Source: Gigantopelta aegis
Taxonomy: Eukaryota; Mollusca; Gastropoda; Neomphalida; Peltospiridae
Length of the DNA: 64,000 bases
Direction of reading: 5' to 3'
Assembly: GCF_016097555.1 (NCBI RefSeq)
Contig: NC_054703.1
Span: 2,605,920 to 2,669,919, forward strand
The notes under the pieces are model-generated. The model did not search any database. It saw only the letters and a program-made list of their open reading frames with translations, and was not told where the DNA came from. Each line of letters opens with the position of its first letter. Within the stretch, counting starts at the first letter, position 1. Made by a program: the position numbers and the translations under genes. This document shows positions 45,341 to 56,043 of the stretch, in pieces.

Positions 45341-45540
45341 TCACAAATGGTGTTCAAGGGCTAGAACTCTTGTCAAAAATAGATAAATTCCATTTCTGAG
45401 TTATGGCCCTTCAATAACTTCCCAAGAATATTGATCTTGATCTGAAAATAACCCTGTCAAAAATAAGTCAATCCCAACTGAAACTCAAACTTGATCTGTA
45501 ACTGCATGGTGATGCTACATAAAACATAAAAAATTAAAGT
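45341..45540 (+). repeat. Dispersed repeat, AACTTGATCTGTAACT family
   Basis: CAAGGGCTAGAACTCTTGTC and CTCAAACTTGATCTGTAACTG also occur, diverged, at 56376-56710. It resembles a common mollusc repeat of unknown class. Confidence 0.5.
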
Positions 45541-45760
45541 GTCATAAGGACACCCCGTTTACAATTCTTGAGAGCCTGTCCACAATCCAGCGAGTCCTAC
45601 AGCACATCATAAGATACATTAGATTTTTTTTTGCAAATGGTATACTAGCAATCTTGCATTTATGGTAGCTGCTAAGCATGTTATCAGTTTTATTAAATAT
45701 AATTATTTGTGAAACTCAGCTGTTACTCTGTATGTAGTAAATTTTTAAATGATCTGGAAG

Positions 45761-46146
45761 AAGAAGAAGTGTTTTTTTATTTAACGACGCACTCAACACA
45801 TTTTATTTACGGTTATATGGTGTCAGACATGGTTAAGGACCAGACAGATTTTAAGAGGAAACCCGCTGTCGCCACTACATGGGCTACTCTTCCGATTGAC
45901 AGCAAGGGATCTTTTATTTGCACTTCCCACAGGCAGGATAGCACAAACCATGGCCTTTGTTGAACCAGTTATGGATCACTGGTCGGTGCAAGTGGTTTAC
46001 ACCTACCCATTGAGCCTTGCGGAGCACTCACTCAGGGTTTTGGAGTCGGTATCTGGATTAAAAATCCCATGCCTCGACTGGGATTCGAACCCAGTACCTA
46101 CCAGCCTGTAGACCGATGGCCTAACCACGACGCCACCGAGGCCGGT
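45761..46146 (-). mobile_element. SINE type C, full length
   Basis: Complete from the ATTTAACGACGCACTC tail to GACGCCACCGAGGCCGGT. ATGATCTGGAA at 45750-45760 and again after 46148 is the target duplication. The B box reads GGTTCGAATCCC on the minus strand. Confidence 0.9.
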
Positions 46147-46184
46147 AAAAATGATCTGGAATAGGATTAATAAAACTTGCAAAC

Positions 46185-46352
46185 AGTTATTAATGACACA
46201 GGATAGTACATACCATAGCCTCTGATATACCAGTCGTGGGGCACTGGTTGGGACATGACAAAAAGCAATCTGAGAATGGGTCCACAGAGGTGGTTAGATC
46301 CTAGAACCAAAGCACCCCAGACGGCACTCTATCGACTGAGCTAAACCATCCA
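46185..46352 (-). mobile_element. SINE type D, tail missing
   Basis: The core CATACCATAGCCTCTGATAT is followed by a head that reads TAGCTCAGTCGATAGAGTGC on the minus strand, different from types A and C. Confidence 0.6.
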
Positions 46353-46465
46353 TAATTTTATAATAAATGCAACTGATAATTTCCATTGGCAAATGTCAGA
46401 TTAAAATTTAATGGAGACTTGTATACATGCATTGTTTAAATAAAATACTTTAACAGTAATTTAAA

Positions 46466-46652
46466 GTTTTTTTTTTTTTAACGACACCACTAGAGCACAT
46501 CGATTTGTTAATCATCAGCTATTGGATATCAAACATTTGGTCATTGTGACATGTAGTAGCAAGGGATCACTTATATGCACTTTCCCAGACAGAAAAGCAC
46601 ATAATGCCATTGGCCTTTGATATAACAGTCGTGGGGCACTGCTTGGATGGTT
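46466..46652 (-). mobile_element. SINE tail and core, head missing
   Basis: TTTAACGACACCACTAGAGC to CAGTCGTGGGGCACTGCTTGG; diverged. Confidence 0.7.
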
Positions 46653-47119
46653 AATAGTAATTATGCATGAATCATGCTGCATTATATAATTAAATTTGTT
46701 GACATTTTAAATAAAATGTTTTTTACCTGTACACAGAGTACACTGCAGTAACCAATTAAGTGTCAGTATGGGCACTGAAATTATCAACATCAAATATTAA
46801 ATGAGGTTTTGTATTTTTTCAATTAGATGTAAATTATCTCATTGAATATTAATCATAATGCATTAAATTAAAGGTAAATTAAAAGTAAAACAATTATTCC
46901 ACACTTGACACAATATTCCTAATTTATTTCAGACAAGTTAATAAAAAAAATTCTATGATGCTGTAAATGGAAAAATATCTATGCAGTACTAGTGAAACAA
47001 AAGTTTGAAGTTGGGTTGCCTTATCATTAGTCTTGATTTTGTTCCCATGGCCGGCATAAGGAAAAATTGAATAAGACCTCTCAGAGTTTGGTAGAACGTT
47101 CGTAATGAGCATGCCCAGA

Positions 47120-47300
47120 CATCGTCGTGTCACTGGTTAAATAGTCCTAGACTCGAACCCATAAAACAACGTAAATGGAAGGAACCGTGTCATACGAAAG
47201 GCCTCAATGAAAATGTACTAACCGTGCTTCAGGCACATGTGCAGAAATTAAATGAACTGGCTGGTGAAGCAAGTGCTGCAGGCGCAAAGCCAATCTTATC
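47120..47300 (+). other. Coding-like stretch, unrecognised
   Basis: One frame reads RKWKEPCHTKGLNENVLTVL, then QAHVQKLNELAGEASAAGAK and PILSSYR, with protein-like composition and no stop from about 47110. An acceptor-like AAATAGTCCTAG lies at about 47151. The stretch ends at the MITE at 47311. It could be an exon of an unknown gene or a piece of a transposon. Confidence 0.25.
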
Positions 47301-47310
47301 TTCTTATAGA

Positions 47311-47411
47311 ATACTAAACAAGCTTGCCTGTCATACCATTTTTATGAAATGAGTGAACAGGTTTGGTATCTGATGAGCAAAAGCAAGTCAGATACCAACA
47401 CTGTTCACTAG
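47311..47411. mobile_element. Hairpin MITE, AGCTTGCCTGTCA family
   Basis: AAATGAGTGAACAGGTTTGG pairs with CCAACACTGTTCACTAGTT, and GGTATCTGA with TCAGATACC. A second copy, carrying a SINE, lies at 58411-58945. Confidence 0.65.
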
Positions 47412-48302
47412 TTACAATGTATAATAAAGAACTCTAATCTTGCACAGATATTCATTAAGTTTAAATTTAAAATAATAACAACGGTCAAATTATTTTTTAA
47501 TTACTTAACCCTATCCAAAATTTAAAACTGTAAAAGAAAAACTTTTGAAGAATTAATGTCCTCTCGGAACATGTCGGTTTAAAAAATCTCTGCAACAAAA
47601 TTGGCTGAGTTATTCCAAATTACTTTTACGATTCTTTCTGACCGGAAAGCAACAAAGTACTAAATATCCACTCATGGAAAGCGAATACAGAAATATTATG
47701 GCACCATGAAATCACGGGGAAAAATTGTGATTCGAGACCATTGTTTTCCTGGGTTTTAAAATACATGTATGTTGCATGTGTCATTTAGAAAATTCAATTT
47801 CATTTGTACAAATTATATTTAAGAGCCATGCAGACACGTATACTAGGCAAGCCAGAGAGTCTGACATGATTTTTGCGAGCCCTTAGCTCGCCTTAAAATC
47901 GCACACAGGTTTCTGGGAACCCAACCCTTATAGTACCTAGAAAAAAGGGCTGACCTTAATTTGTTTTCTTTTTGTTTTTCGATGTACATATGTAAAAATT
48001 TTAAAAAAGGTTTTATTAATTTTTATTATGTAGGTGAACATTTATCTCAACCTGTAAAGGTGAATGAAGTTTCAAAAATAAGTTAATACCAGTAATAATA
48101 ATAAAACATTTAAATTGACCTACTGTATGCAATTTTCTTTTCAGCCTAATTTTGACAAGTTTGATCCTATTTTTTTTAAAACTACACTAGCCCATCAGGC
48201 TACTTGGTTTGTATTTGTCACTAGCCCGGTGTTAAAAAGCACCAGTCCCGGGCATCTGGCTAGTGGATTTGTCCAACTTATGTTACACTGGTCGGGGACT
48301 AA
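47412..48302. other. Spacer with old repeat fragment
   Basis: CTAGCCC / GGCTAGTGGA words near 48185-48275 resemble the ends of the MITE at 12847-13203. No gene is seen. Confidence 0.4.
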
Positions 48303-48782
48303 TAAAGTTTGTTTTGTTTTAATGAAAGAAAGAAAGAAAGAAGTGTTTTATTTAACGACGCACTCAACACATTTTATTTACGGTTATATAGCGTCAGACA
48401 TATGGTTAAGAACCACACAGATTTTGAGAGGAAACCCGCTGTCGCCATTACATGGGCTACTCTTCCGATTAGCAGCAAGGGATCTTTTATTTGCGCTTCC
48501 CACAGGCAGAATAGCACAAACCATGGCCTTTGTTGAACCAGTTATGGATCACTGGTCGGTGCAAGTGGTTTACACCTACCCACTGAGCCTTGCGGAGCAC
48601 TCACTCAGGGTTTGGAGTCGGTATCTGGATTAAAAAATCCCATGCCTCGACTGGGATCCGAACCCAGTACCTACCAGCCTGTAGACCGATAGCCTGCCAC
48701 GACGCCACCGAGGCCGGTTTGTTTTAATGACACCACTAGAGCACATTGATTAATTTAATCATCGGCTATTGGATGTCAAACA
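48303..48782 (-). mobile_element. SINE type A tail, split by a SINE
   Basis: The tail starts AAAGTTTGTTTTGTTTTAATGA at 48303 and continues after the inner SINE with CACCACTAGAGCACATTG to 48782. No head or core. Confidence 0.7.
48323..48717 (-). mobile_element. SINE type C inserted in a SINE tail
   Basis: Complete type C with a GAAA-rich tail; TTTGTTTTAATGA flanks it on both sides as target duplication derived from the outer SINE. Close to consensus, so fairly young. Confidence 0.9.
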
Positions 48783-48922
48783 AAAACCTAAATAAGTCAT
48801 TTCTCAGCTGTTCAGTTTCAATCCAATCTAGTTTGTGAAAATCATTTTACACACATACAAAAATCACAACCCTGAAATGATCATTTTAAAATTAATTCCC
48901 CAAAATGACTATTTTCAAGGTA

Positions 48923-51229
48923 CAGGGTTCATACACTTCAAATAGTTTCATTTTCCAGGACTTTTAAGGGCTATTTTCGTTCATTTTCCAGGACTTTTAA
49001 GGGCTATTTTCGTTCATTTTCCAGGACTATTTTACCTTTTTCCAGGGGTCTGAATATATGACTTGGAAAGAAGTCTTTGTTTAACGACACCCTAGCAGAT
49101 TGTTTACTCAGTGGCTGCTATGTCTCCAACATACAATACTTGTTACACACGGTCTACAGTAGTCACACCCTACTCTGGATATAACTGTTGAAATAAAACA
49201 TTTTATTAACTACATTTGTTGTACATTGTACAAAATAGTGATATAAACATGTATCTAATACTCAAATAGAATAGAGCAATCAACTTGGCTAGGTAACTAT
49301 TGTTTCAGTGTGTCCACTTTTGTGTAAATCTTGCTACACAGATCTTTCAGCTGGTCATTCTTTTCTTTAGCTGTTCTCCTCAGACTGTTTGATTTTGAAA
49401 TCCAAGATAGCTTACTGCTTTCTCGGCAAACTCATCTGCTGATTTGGTCAAGTCCACAATGTCACTTTCCAGTCGTCTTTTTTTTTTTTTTTTCATTTCA
49501 TCTACTTCATCAAGAAACAGCTTCCTCTTCTTGATCCCTTCCACTTGCAACTTTTCAGTTCTCTTTTCCTCCAAATACGCCATGTATTTCTGTCTACCCG
49601 CTGCTGCAGCTGTTAGCAGTTGTGGAGTGAGTTTCACATTCTGGACGCCTCCAACAGATGTCACATGATCACAAATCAATCTTTGTGCCTCTACCAATCG
49701 TTCTAGCAGATTTTCTACCTCTATCTCCTTATTGACAGAAAAACCGCGTTCCACGCTGGCTTGTCCATGTGACAACAGAAGAATATCTTTCACTACTTTG
49801 TTCCATAGCAAGTTGTACTGTCCACTGTTGCCCATATCCCGGTACAACAACACATCAACCCTGCTGCTTTCAGTGGAGAACTCTGTATATTCTGATTTGT
49901 GTTCAACAACAGTGGTTTCCAGGAATTCCCTAAACTCTCTCAGAACATCATCACATGTTGATGATCCACCTTTCACTCTGTGCGAGTCATTCAATAACTT
50001 TTAACAGGTTTTTCATTCTTGTGATGCAGCCATCTTTATCTGTAGCCATTTTCCTGGGATTTAGACAGGATAGATTCCTTACAACCGGGTACTTCATTGG
50101 CGCTTTTTCCAGCAGTTTACATACTATCTTCATCAGGAAGTCTTTACAGTCCATCCTCATTTCCAGAGCCTGCTTTTCGCTCATCTGTTTTGTAGCACTA
50201 AGCCTTTTCATTTAGCAAAGCCAATATCAATCTTTGAGTAACTACAGTGGTTTTTCTTTTCCCGTGGATCCAAGGACAACAGACTGGAAACACTGACATT
50301 CTCCAACAGTTCACTTTTCATGAATCTCTGCATAAGATTTTTACACAGACGAAACATATCTTCACCTAAGAAAGGCAACATCGGTTGATCTGTTTGGTAT
50401 TGAACCAGAAATGGCACAATCTGCTTGGCGATGGAAGTGAAAATGTGAATTTTAGCTGTAATTAACTTGTCGTTACAACATGTCTTGATGGTTTCAAAGG
50501 AAGCTGTGTTAGGATTGGATACCTTCTTTTCTTCCACAGATTTCACATATTTTTTAATATGTGTCCATACTTCTAGTGCTCTGACGGCTACTGGTGCATT
50601 TTCTAACCATCTGTGGTTACAGAATTTGAGAGGGAAGACATTGGAATCTGTCATTGAAATAAAATCTTCCCTTCGAGCTGGTGTATCCTTAAACAGGTAA
50701 TACAATCTTGACAGTAGCTTCTGTATGTCCCAACCAGACGCATTGGACCCATCTTTAAATGCACCATGGACGATAAACGTACACTTTCCGTTAGGCATTT
50801 TCGTAGAAGTGATTTACACATCTACCCGTTTTTCTTTTTCTTTTTTTTAATGTCATACTGGTATATATATATTTTTTTTATCCGGATTCCATGCTTGAAG
50901 AATTGTGTCGCCATCTCAATTAAGATTATCTACTCGTTAGAGCACCACTACGCCTATCTATAGACCAAATAAACCAACACAGTATTTCCTGCTCAACAAC
51001 TGACCAATGGCAGTCGACCTCATTATAATCATCGATGCGTTTAGGTATTGTTTTTGTGGGGGGTTTTCTTTCTTTCTTTTGGGGGAGGGGTACCTAAGTC
51101 AAACGCGATTATTTATGTATTTGTATTTACAGGACTTTTCCAGGAGGTAAACCGACTTTTCCAGGACATTTAAGGACTTTCCAGGGTAAAAAAAAAATTA
51201 AGCACTTTCCAGGGTGCGTGCGAACCCTG
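48923..51229 (-). mobile_element. hAT transposon, internally deleted
   Basis: The ends CAGGGTTCATACACTTC and GTGCGTGCGAACCCTG are inverted, with subterminal TTTTCCAGGACTTTTAAGG words on both sides in opposite senses. AAGGTA flanks both ends; with one more diverged base on each side this becomes an 8-bp hAT duplication. The transposase on the minus strand lacks its first half. Confidence 0.8.
49380..50798 (-). pseudogene. hAT transposase, C-terminal half
   Basis: About 470 residues in three overlapping frames. The first piece has FCNHRWLENAPVAVRALEVW, a usual hAT motif; the last has WNKVVKDILLLSHGQASVER then GFSVNKEIEVENL, the hAT dimerisation region. Two frameshifts in the present sequence lie near 50210 and 49990. 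The BED zinc finger and the first catalytic Asp region are missing, so the copy cannot move itself. A long K-rich tract (KKKKKRR) lies near the C-terminus. Confidence 0.8.
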
Positions 51230-51293
51230 AAGGTAGCATGGTACTGATCGGGGCAAGATGGCGCTAGATTATTGAGACTAAAATCCACTAGGG

Positions 51294-51782
51294 CAGTGTT
51301 TCTGCCAGAAAAAAATTGTTGGGTATGGCGCTAGGGAATTGAAGGAAGGACATGTTTTATTTAACAATGCACTCAACACATTTTATTTACGGTTATATGG
51401 CGTCTGACATATGGTTATGGACCACACAGATATTGAGAGGAAACCTGCTGTCGCCACTTCATGGGCTACTCTTTTCGATTAGCAGTAAGGGATTTTTTAT
51501 ATGCACCAACCCACAGACAGGATAGCACATACCACAGCCTTTGATATATCAGTCGTGGTGCACTGGATGGAACGAGAAATAACCCAATGGGCCCACCGAT
51601 GGGAATTTATCTAAGACCGACTGTGCATCAAGCGAGCACTGTACTACTGGGCTACGACCCTCCCCATAGGGAATTGAATGCAACCACAGTCAACATGGGG
51701 TATGGGGGGGCCTCCCCCAGAAAGAAAATGGGTTAAGTTTAAGGTGCAACCATAACCGTTTTACCCTCTGGCAGAAACCCTT
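51294..51782. mobile_element. MITE, CTGCCAGAGGG family, split by a SINE
   Basis: The left end CAGTGTTTCTGCCAGA and right end TACCCTCTGGCAGAAACCC are inverted. It is the longer relative of 9795-9910. The right end lies in the likely 3' UTR of COX7C. Confidence 0.65.
51341..51662 (-). mobile_element. SINE type B, full length
   Basis: Complete from the TTTATTTAACAATGCACTC tail to a head with TACTACTGGGCTACGACCC. TAGGGAATTGAA on both sides is the target duplication, in the MITE at 51294. Confidence 0.85.
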
Positions 51783-51800
51783 TAGGGATAACACTAACAG

Positions 51801-51806
51801 TTTATA
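51801..51806 (-). terminator. Possible COX7C polyadenylation signal
   Basis: TATAAA on the minus strand lies about 50 nt after the stop. It is a variant signal; an AATAAA further on (about 51354) is inside the SINE tail. Confidence 0.3.
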
Positions 51807-51854
51807 TAACTAACCTGAGTATCTACTGATATGTCAACCATGTGATCTGGTTGT

Positions 51855-51974
51855 CTACTTCTTAATAAGCTGGTGTCGAACTATGTAGAAGGGTGCACAT
51901 AATCCAGATGAAAAGAACAAAATGAAAAAACAAGTTGTCTTGTACTTGTTGGTGACAAGATCTACCGGCAGATT
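51855..51974 (-). CDS. COX7C: COX7C, exon 2
   Basis: Cytochrome c oxidase subunit 7C, a small nuclear-encoded subunit of respiratory complex IV in the inner mitochondrial membrane. The exon follows the acceptor TATTTTCAG and reads NLPVDLVTNKYKTTCFFILF, then FSSGLCAPFYIVRHQLIKK and TAG. It carries the single membrane helix and the family signature APF-x-IVRHQLxKK; vertebrate COX7C ends AAPFFIVRHQLLKK. Phase 0 at the 5' end matches exon 1. Together the two exons give 72 residues, against about 63 in mammals, the difference lying in the presequence. Confidence 0.92.
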   Translation of the reverse strand, partial: NLPVDLVTNKYKTTCFFILFFSSGLCAPFYIVRHQLIKK

Positions 51975-52127
51975 CTGAAAATATAACAATTGTTAGAAGA
52001 CTCAATTTAGTAGTTCCAACTTTAAAATAACAAAAACATATATATACTGTGTAAGATAAAAAATACAACATACATTATACTTTGCTTAAGTTATGACTAA
52101 ATATTTGTGCCCAGATTCAAAGTTAAA

Positions 52128-52424
52128 ATTTGTGTTGTTTAAGGACACCACTAGAACACATTGATTAATTAATTATCGGCTATTGGATGTCAAATATTTG
52201 GTAATTTTTACACATAGTCATAAGGAAATCCGGTACATTTTTTTAAATTAGTAGCAACTGATTTTTCATATGCACTTTCCCAGACAGGAAAGCACACACC
52301 ACGGCCGTTGACCAGTTGTGGTGAACTGGTGGGAAGAGAAAAGCCCAGTCAGTTGAATAGATCCAGTGATGCAAGCACCTCTGGCGAGCACTCAAAGCAC
52401 TGAGGTAAATCACGTCTGAAAATT
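52128..52424 (-). mobile_element. SINE type D, old
   Basis: Tail TTTAAGGACACCACTAGAAC, core CACTTTCCCAGACAGGAAAGC, and a head with ATTTACCTCAGTGCTTTGAG on the minus strand. Inside the COX7C intron. Confidence 0.7.
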
Positions 52425-52854
52425 TAAAAGTGCATGGCTTAACACATTTATGAGTTATGCACAAATAAATTCAGATAACACTTTTGTTCATAACCTGTCC
52501 TGACGATATAATTATAAATAGTGTCAAATTTAATTGCTGAAATATAACAAGACTTGTGTGAACAGCATCTGAGCATGTGAACGAAAATATTGTACTCACA
52601 ATTTTAAAATGCCTGCTATTGGATTACTTGGTGACATCACGACAATGCTATTAAAGGTACATTGTATATAACTAACCATAAGATTTATTTATTTTAATTT
52701 GGCGAGGAGGGGAAATAAGGAAGACATGCCTTGACGAATCAGGTATTTATTCAGATTTTTTCACCAGGGTCCCATTAGACATTGGGACTGGAAACAGTAT
52801 CGTGAGTAAATAATACATGGGATATTTTTTCCAGTACATCCATAAGGGACCAAA

Positions 52855-53213
52855 ACCTTACCGGCTCTGTACAGGACGGTCTTTGTATACGCTGCAGTGA
52901 ACGGTTACCAGTCGTTGTTCTACACGTGTACTGAGATATGAGGGGGTGAAGTCAGTAATAATAAAGAAAATATATGTATATTGTGGATAATGATCAATAA
53001 AATATATATGTGCATATATATAACGTGTTCGTGTGTGAGTATTAACAAAAATATATGTATATAGTGATGACGGCTCTATACAGGACGTTTCTACACAGGG
53101 CGGTCTATTATTTTATATAGTTAGATATGGTGGAAAACACATTAACAGTAAAGGAAATAAATATATATTTTGTATATAAAGAAAATATGTATATTTTGGA
53201 TAATACGCGGAAA

Positions 53214-53253
<40 letters not shown>

Positions 53254-53720
53254 CGTGTGTGTGTGTGTGTGTGAGTATTAAAAAAATATATAGTGATGAC
53301 GGCTCTGTACAGGACGTTCCTACACAGCACGGTTCTGCACAGGACGGTCTATAGTATAGCTGCAGTGAATGGTTACCAGTTGTTTGTCTACACGTGTACT
53401 GAGATATGAGGGGGAAGTCAGTAATAATAAAGAAAATATATGTATATTGTGAATAATAATCAATAAAATATATGGAAAAATATCCTCCCGGTCCCAACCC
53501 CAAACCCTAACCCTAACTAAAAATAATAATGGAGGGGACCGGGCGGATATTATACCAAATATATATGTGCATATGTATAACGTGTGTGTGTGAGTAATAA
53601 AAAAAATAAAAAAAAATATATATAGTGATAACAGCTCTATACAGGACATTCCTACACAGGGCGGTCTAGTATTTTATATACTTAGATACGGTGAAAAACA
53701 CATTAACAGTAAAGGAAATA
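52855..53720 (+). repeat. Tandem duplication, about 470-560 bp units
   Basis: CGTGTACTGAGATATGAGGG and its surroundings occur near 52927 and 53392; GACGGCTCTATACAGGACG-type text near 53068, 53298 and 53631; AACACATTAACAGTAAAGGA near 53140 and 53697. Units are separated by TA and GT runs. Inside the COX7C intron. Confidence 0.8.
53474..53556. mobile_element. 83-bp MITE with CCCTAA core
   Basis: Inverted ends GGAAAAATATCCTCCCGGTCC and GGACCGGGCGGATATTATACC, 8-bp target duplication AAATATAT (53466-53473 and 53557-53564). The other copy of the tandem unit, near 52990, lacks it and gives the empty site. The core contains CCAAACCCTAACCCTAACTA, two telomere-type units. Confidence 0.8.
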
Positions 53721-54277
53721 TTGATATATCTGTAGGTCTATACTGAAATAAACTGACAGAACACAACCAGTAGCACACATAATGAACGTACTGGGTAGCG
53801 CCGTCCCGTGTAGCGCTGGCTGCAATGACCCGTACACGTCACATGACCATCCTGGGCAGAGCCGGCTCTGCACAGGGCGGTAAGCTTTTGGATAAATTTT
53901 AAATTATTACTATTAGAACAGGCATAATTAAATATACAATGGCAATTTTTTTGCATAGAAATTGGAAATTTTCCATGCCACTTTTTTTTGGGAAAGGGTC
54001 TATTTTCGGATCCACAGAATGGCTGGATAAATCCCCGAAAAAAAAAGAAGAAGTTATGTTGTTACACTGTTAACTATTCTAGACAAATGCATGGGTGTAT
54101 AACCATGTAGTCTCCACATATTACGGAATGAGAATGAACGAAAACGTGACTGGAACCAAATCCAAAGCCATGACCTTCACGGCTTAACTGAAGTGAATGT
54201 TTTGAAGGTTAACGCACGGAGTTTTATTCCCCTAAAAATGTAATATAATATAAACACAACATATAGAAAACATTTAC

Positions 54278-54376
54278 CGCGCCTGGTATACCCTTCTGCT
54301 GCCAGTGTTGACTTCTGGCCACCACAGAAGTTGAAAATCTCCTCGAAAGTTGACGAGCTACTGTTCCGAACACCAT
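54278..54376 (-). CDS. COX7C: COX7C, exon 1 with mitochondrial presequence
   Basis: The ATG (AACATGGTG on the minus strand) starts MVFGTVARQLSRRFSTSVVA, then RSQHWQQKGIPGA: Arg- and Ser-rich without acidic residues, as expected of a mitochondrial targeting sequence, and close to the RRFTTSVVRRSH start of vertebrate COX7C. It ends GGCGCG before GTAAATG in phase 0. Vertebrate genes also split the presequence from the LPFS-type mature region near here. The upstream region (54377-54460) is short of repeats and is the presumed promoter; no TATA box is obvious. Confidence 0.9.
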
Positions 54377-54651
54377 GTTGGAGTTTATGCCAGAGTCCTA
54401 CAACACGTAATGTATCATTGGTCGAACTACTAGGACATTAACCAATGAAAATAAGCGTCTGTAAAAGTATTTATAATTTTGTGACAACCCACTCACAAAC
54501 TGGCACAAGAGGGCAGCACTATCGGTAGAGTTGTGCTATTTTTGGAACTGGCGAGTACACGTAATTAGTCAAATGTTATGAGAAACACGTTCTAACATTG
54601 CATCATGCGTGCAGCTGTCATTGCTACTTATTTTTTTTATTTTTTTTTTTT

Positions 54652-54723
54652 CAATCTGATTAAAATAAGCTCTACTGGGTCTAGCCACATGTATTAGTGG
54701 AGCCAATTTTAATTAGATTGATT
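54652..54723. mobile_element. Short MITE, CAATCTAATTAAAATTAG family
   Basis: CAATCTGATTAAAATAAGCT pairs with CCAATTTTAATTAGATTG around ACATGTAT. A 72-bp minimal relative of 15363-15907. A TTC/T run and a G run of about 27 follow to 54778. Confidence 0.7.
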
Positions 54724-54742
54724 TTTTTCTTCTTCTTTTTTT

Positions 54743-54773
<31 letters not shown>

Positions 54774-54779
54774 GGGGTG

Positions 54780-54962
54780 GATGGTGGTGCGTAGAACAGC
54801 GGTAGTGCACTCGCCCGATGCGCGGCTGGTCTAGGATCGATTCCCGTCGATGGGCACATTGGGTTATTTTTTATACCAGCCAGTGCACCGTGACTGGTAT
54901 ATCAAAGTACGTGGTATGTGCTATCCTGTCTGTGGGATGGTGCATATAAAAGATTCCTTGAT
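54780..54962 (+). mobile_element. SINE type A, 3' truncated
   Basis: Head (AGAACAGCGGTAGTGCAC, GGATCGATTCCC) and core to CATATAAAAGATTCCTTG; no tail. Confidence 0.75.
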
Positions 54963-55535
54963 ATTCATGGCAAATAGGGGCAACCACGGGAGTCATGGAG
55001 GGAAAACAAAAGTAGAATGTGTGTGGACTGCAATACAACATCATTATGTGCAAAATTGGCCTGATTTGGCATCCTTGTTCAACACTGGAATTAAAGACGC
55101 ATCATGCTACTTTACTTTATTTCTTCGTCGCATTTAGTGTAAGTGTCGGGTACTCGGATCCGGGTCGAGTTCGACCTCGAGTACTCAAAGTCCACTATTT
55201 TGGACTCGTTGAGGCCCCAATCACAAAAGTAATAAATACAATCAGAAAAATTGTCATCCTTGATAATTTCAGGTGTCCAAACACAGCATTTTCAACATTT
55301 AAAAAACATGAAGTTGTCACCACCACCTCTCACCCGTGTGTGGGGTCATACACTTGGGAGATATACCCATTGAGCCCAGCGGTGCATTCACATTGGGTTG
55401 GTTACTAGAATAACAGAGTACTGGTGAGTTTGATGGAAAATCATATTTATATTAATGAATATATGTTACGGGTACGATTCAATTCTAATTATGTGAATTG
55501 TTTGCAATGGAATGGATGAACAGTTTGTTTTGGAC
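54963..55535. other. Spacer, no gene seen
   Basis: Open frame at 55019-55408 is not recognised. A GAGTACTC-type repeat near 55160-55190 (GGGTCGAGTTCGACCTCGAG) is a small inverted motif. Confidence 0.35.
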
Positions 55536-55919
55536 AAACCACCATCACAAGTTGTTCCTACACATGGTTTGATGGTCCTGTATGCAAGATATGATCTGGA
55601 CAAGAATTTACTGTGATATGCAGTAGACCATGAAAAGTAGGTCACAGTCACCTAGTAATTATATAAATAGTACCACCATCCCAAGTTGTTCTTACATGTG
55701 AGGTTTGATGGCCCTGTATGTAAGATATGGTCCGGACAAGGATTTACTGTTATGTGCAGTAGACCATGAAAAAGTAGATAACATTGACCTAGTAATAGTT
55801 AGCAAAACACCACCATCTCAAGTTGTTCTTACATGTGAGGTTTGATGGTCCTATATGGATTGGTATGCAAGATATGGTCAGGACAATGATTTACTGTTAT
55901 GTGCAGTAGACTGAAAAGT

Positions 55920-55934
55920 AGGTCACAGTGACCT
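55920..55934. promoter_or_regulatory. AGGTCA-CAG-TGACCT palindrome
   Basis: A perfect inverted pair of nuclear-receptor half sites with a 3-bp spacer, the consensus of estrogen-type response elements. It lies in the satellite unit. Binding and function are inference only. Confidence 0.5.
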
Positions 55935-56028
55935 ATAATAGAACCTTACATGTGAGGTTTGATGGTCCTGTATACAAGATATGGCCTGGACAAGGATTTA
56001 CTGTTACATGCAGTAGACCATGAAAAGT

Positions 56029-56043
56029 AGGTCATAGTGACCT
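56029..56043. promoter_or_regulatory. AGGTCA-TAG-TGACCT palindrome
   Basis: Second perfect IR3 half-site pair, one satellite unit downstream. Near-matches are at 55639-55653 (second half TCACCT) and 56165-56179 (first half AGCTCA). Confidence 0.5.

Larger units (their letters stand above)
51975..54277 (-). other. COX7C intron, 2.3 kb
   Basis: Bounded by GTAAATG and TTTTCAG on the minus strand. It is filled with a SINE, a tandem duplication and TA/GT runs; no other gene is seen in it. Confidence 0.8.
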
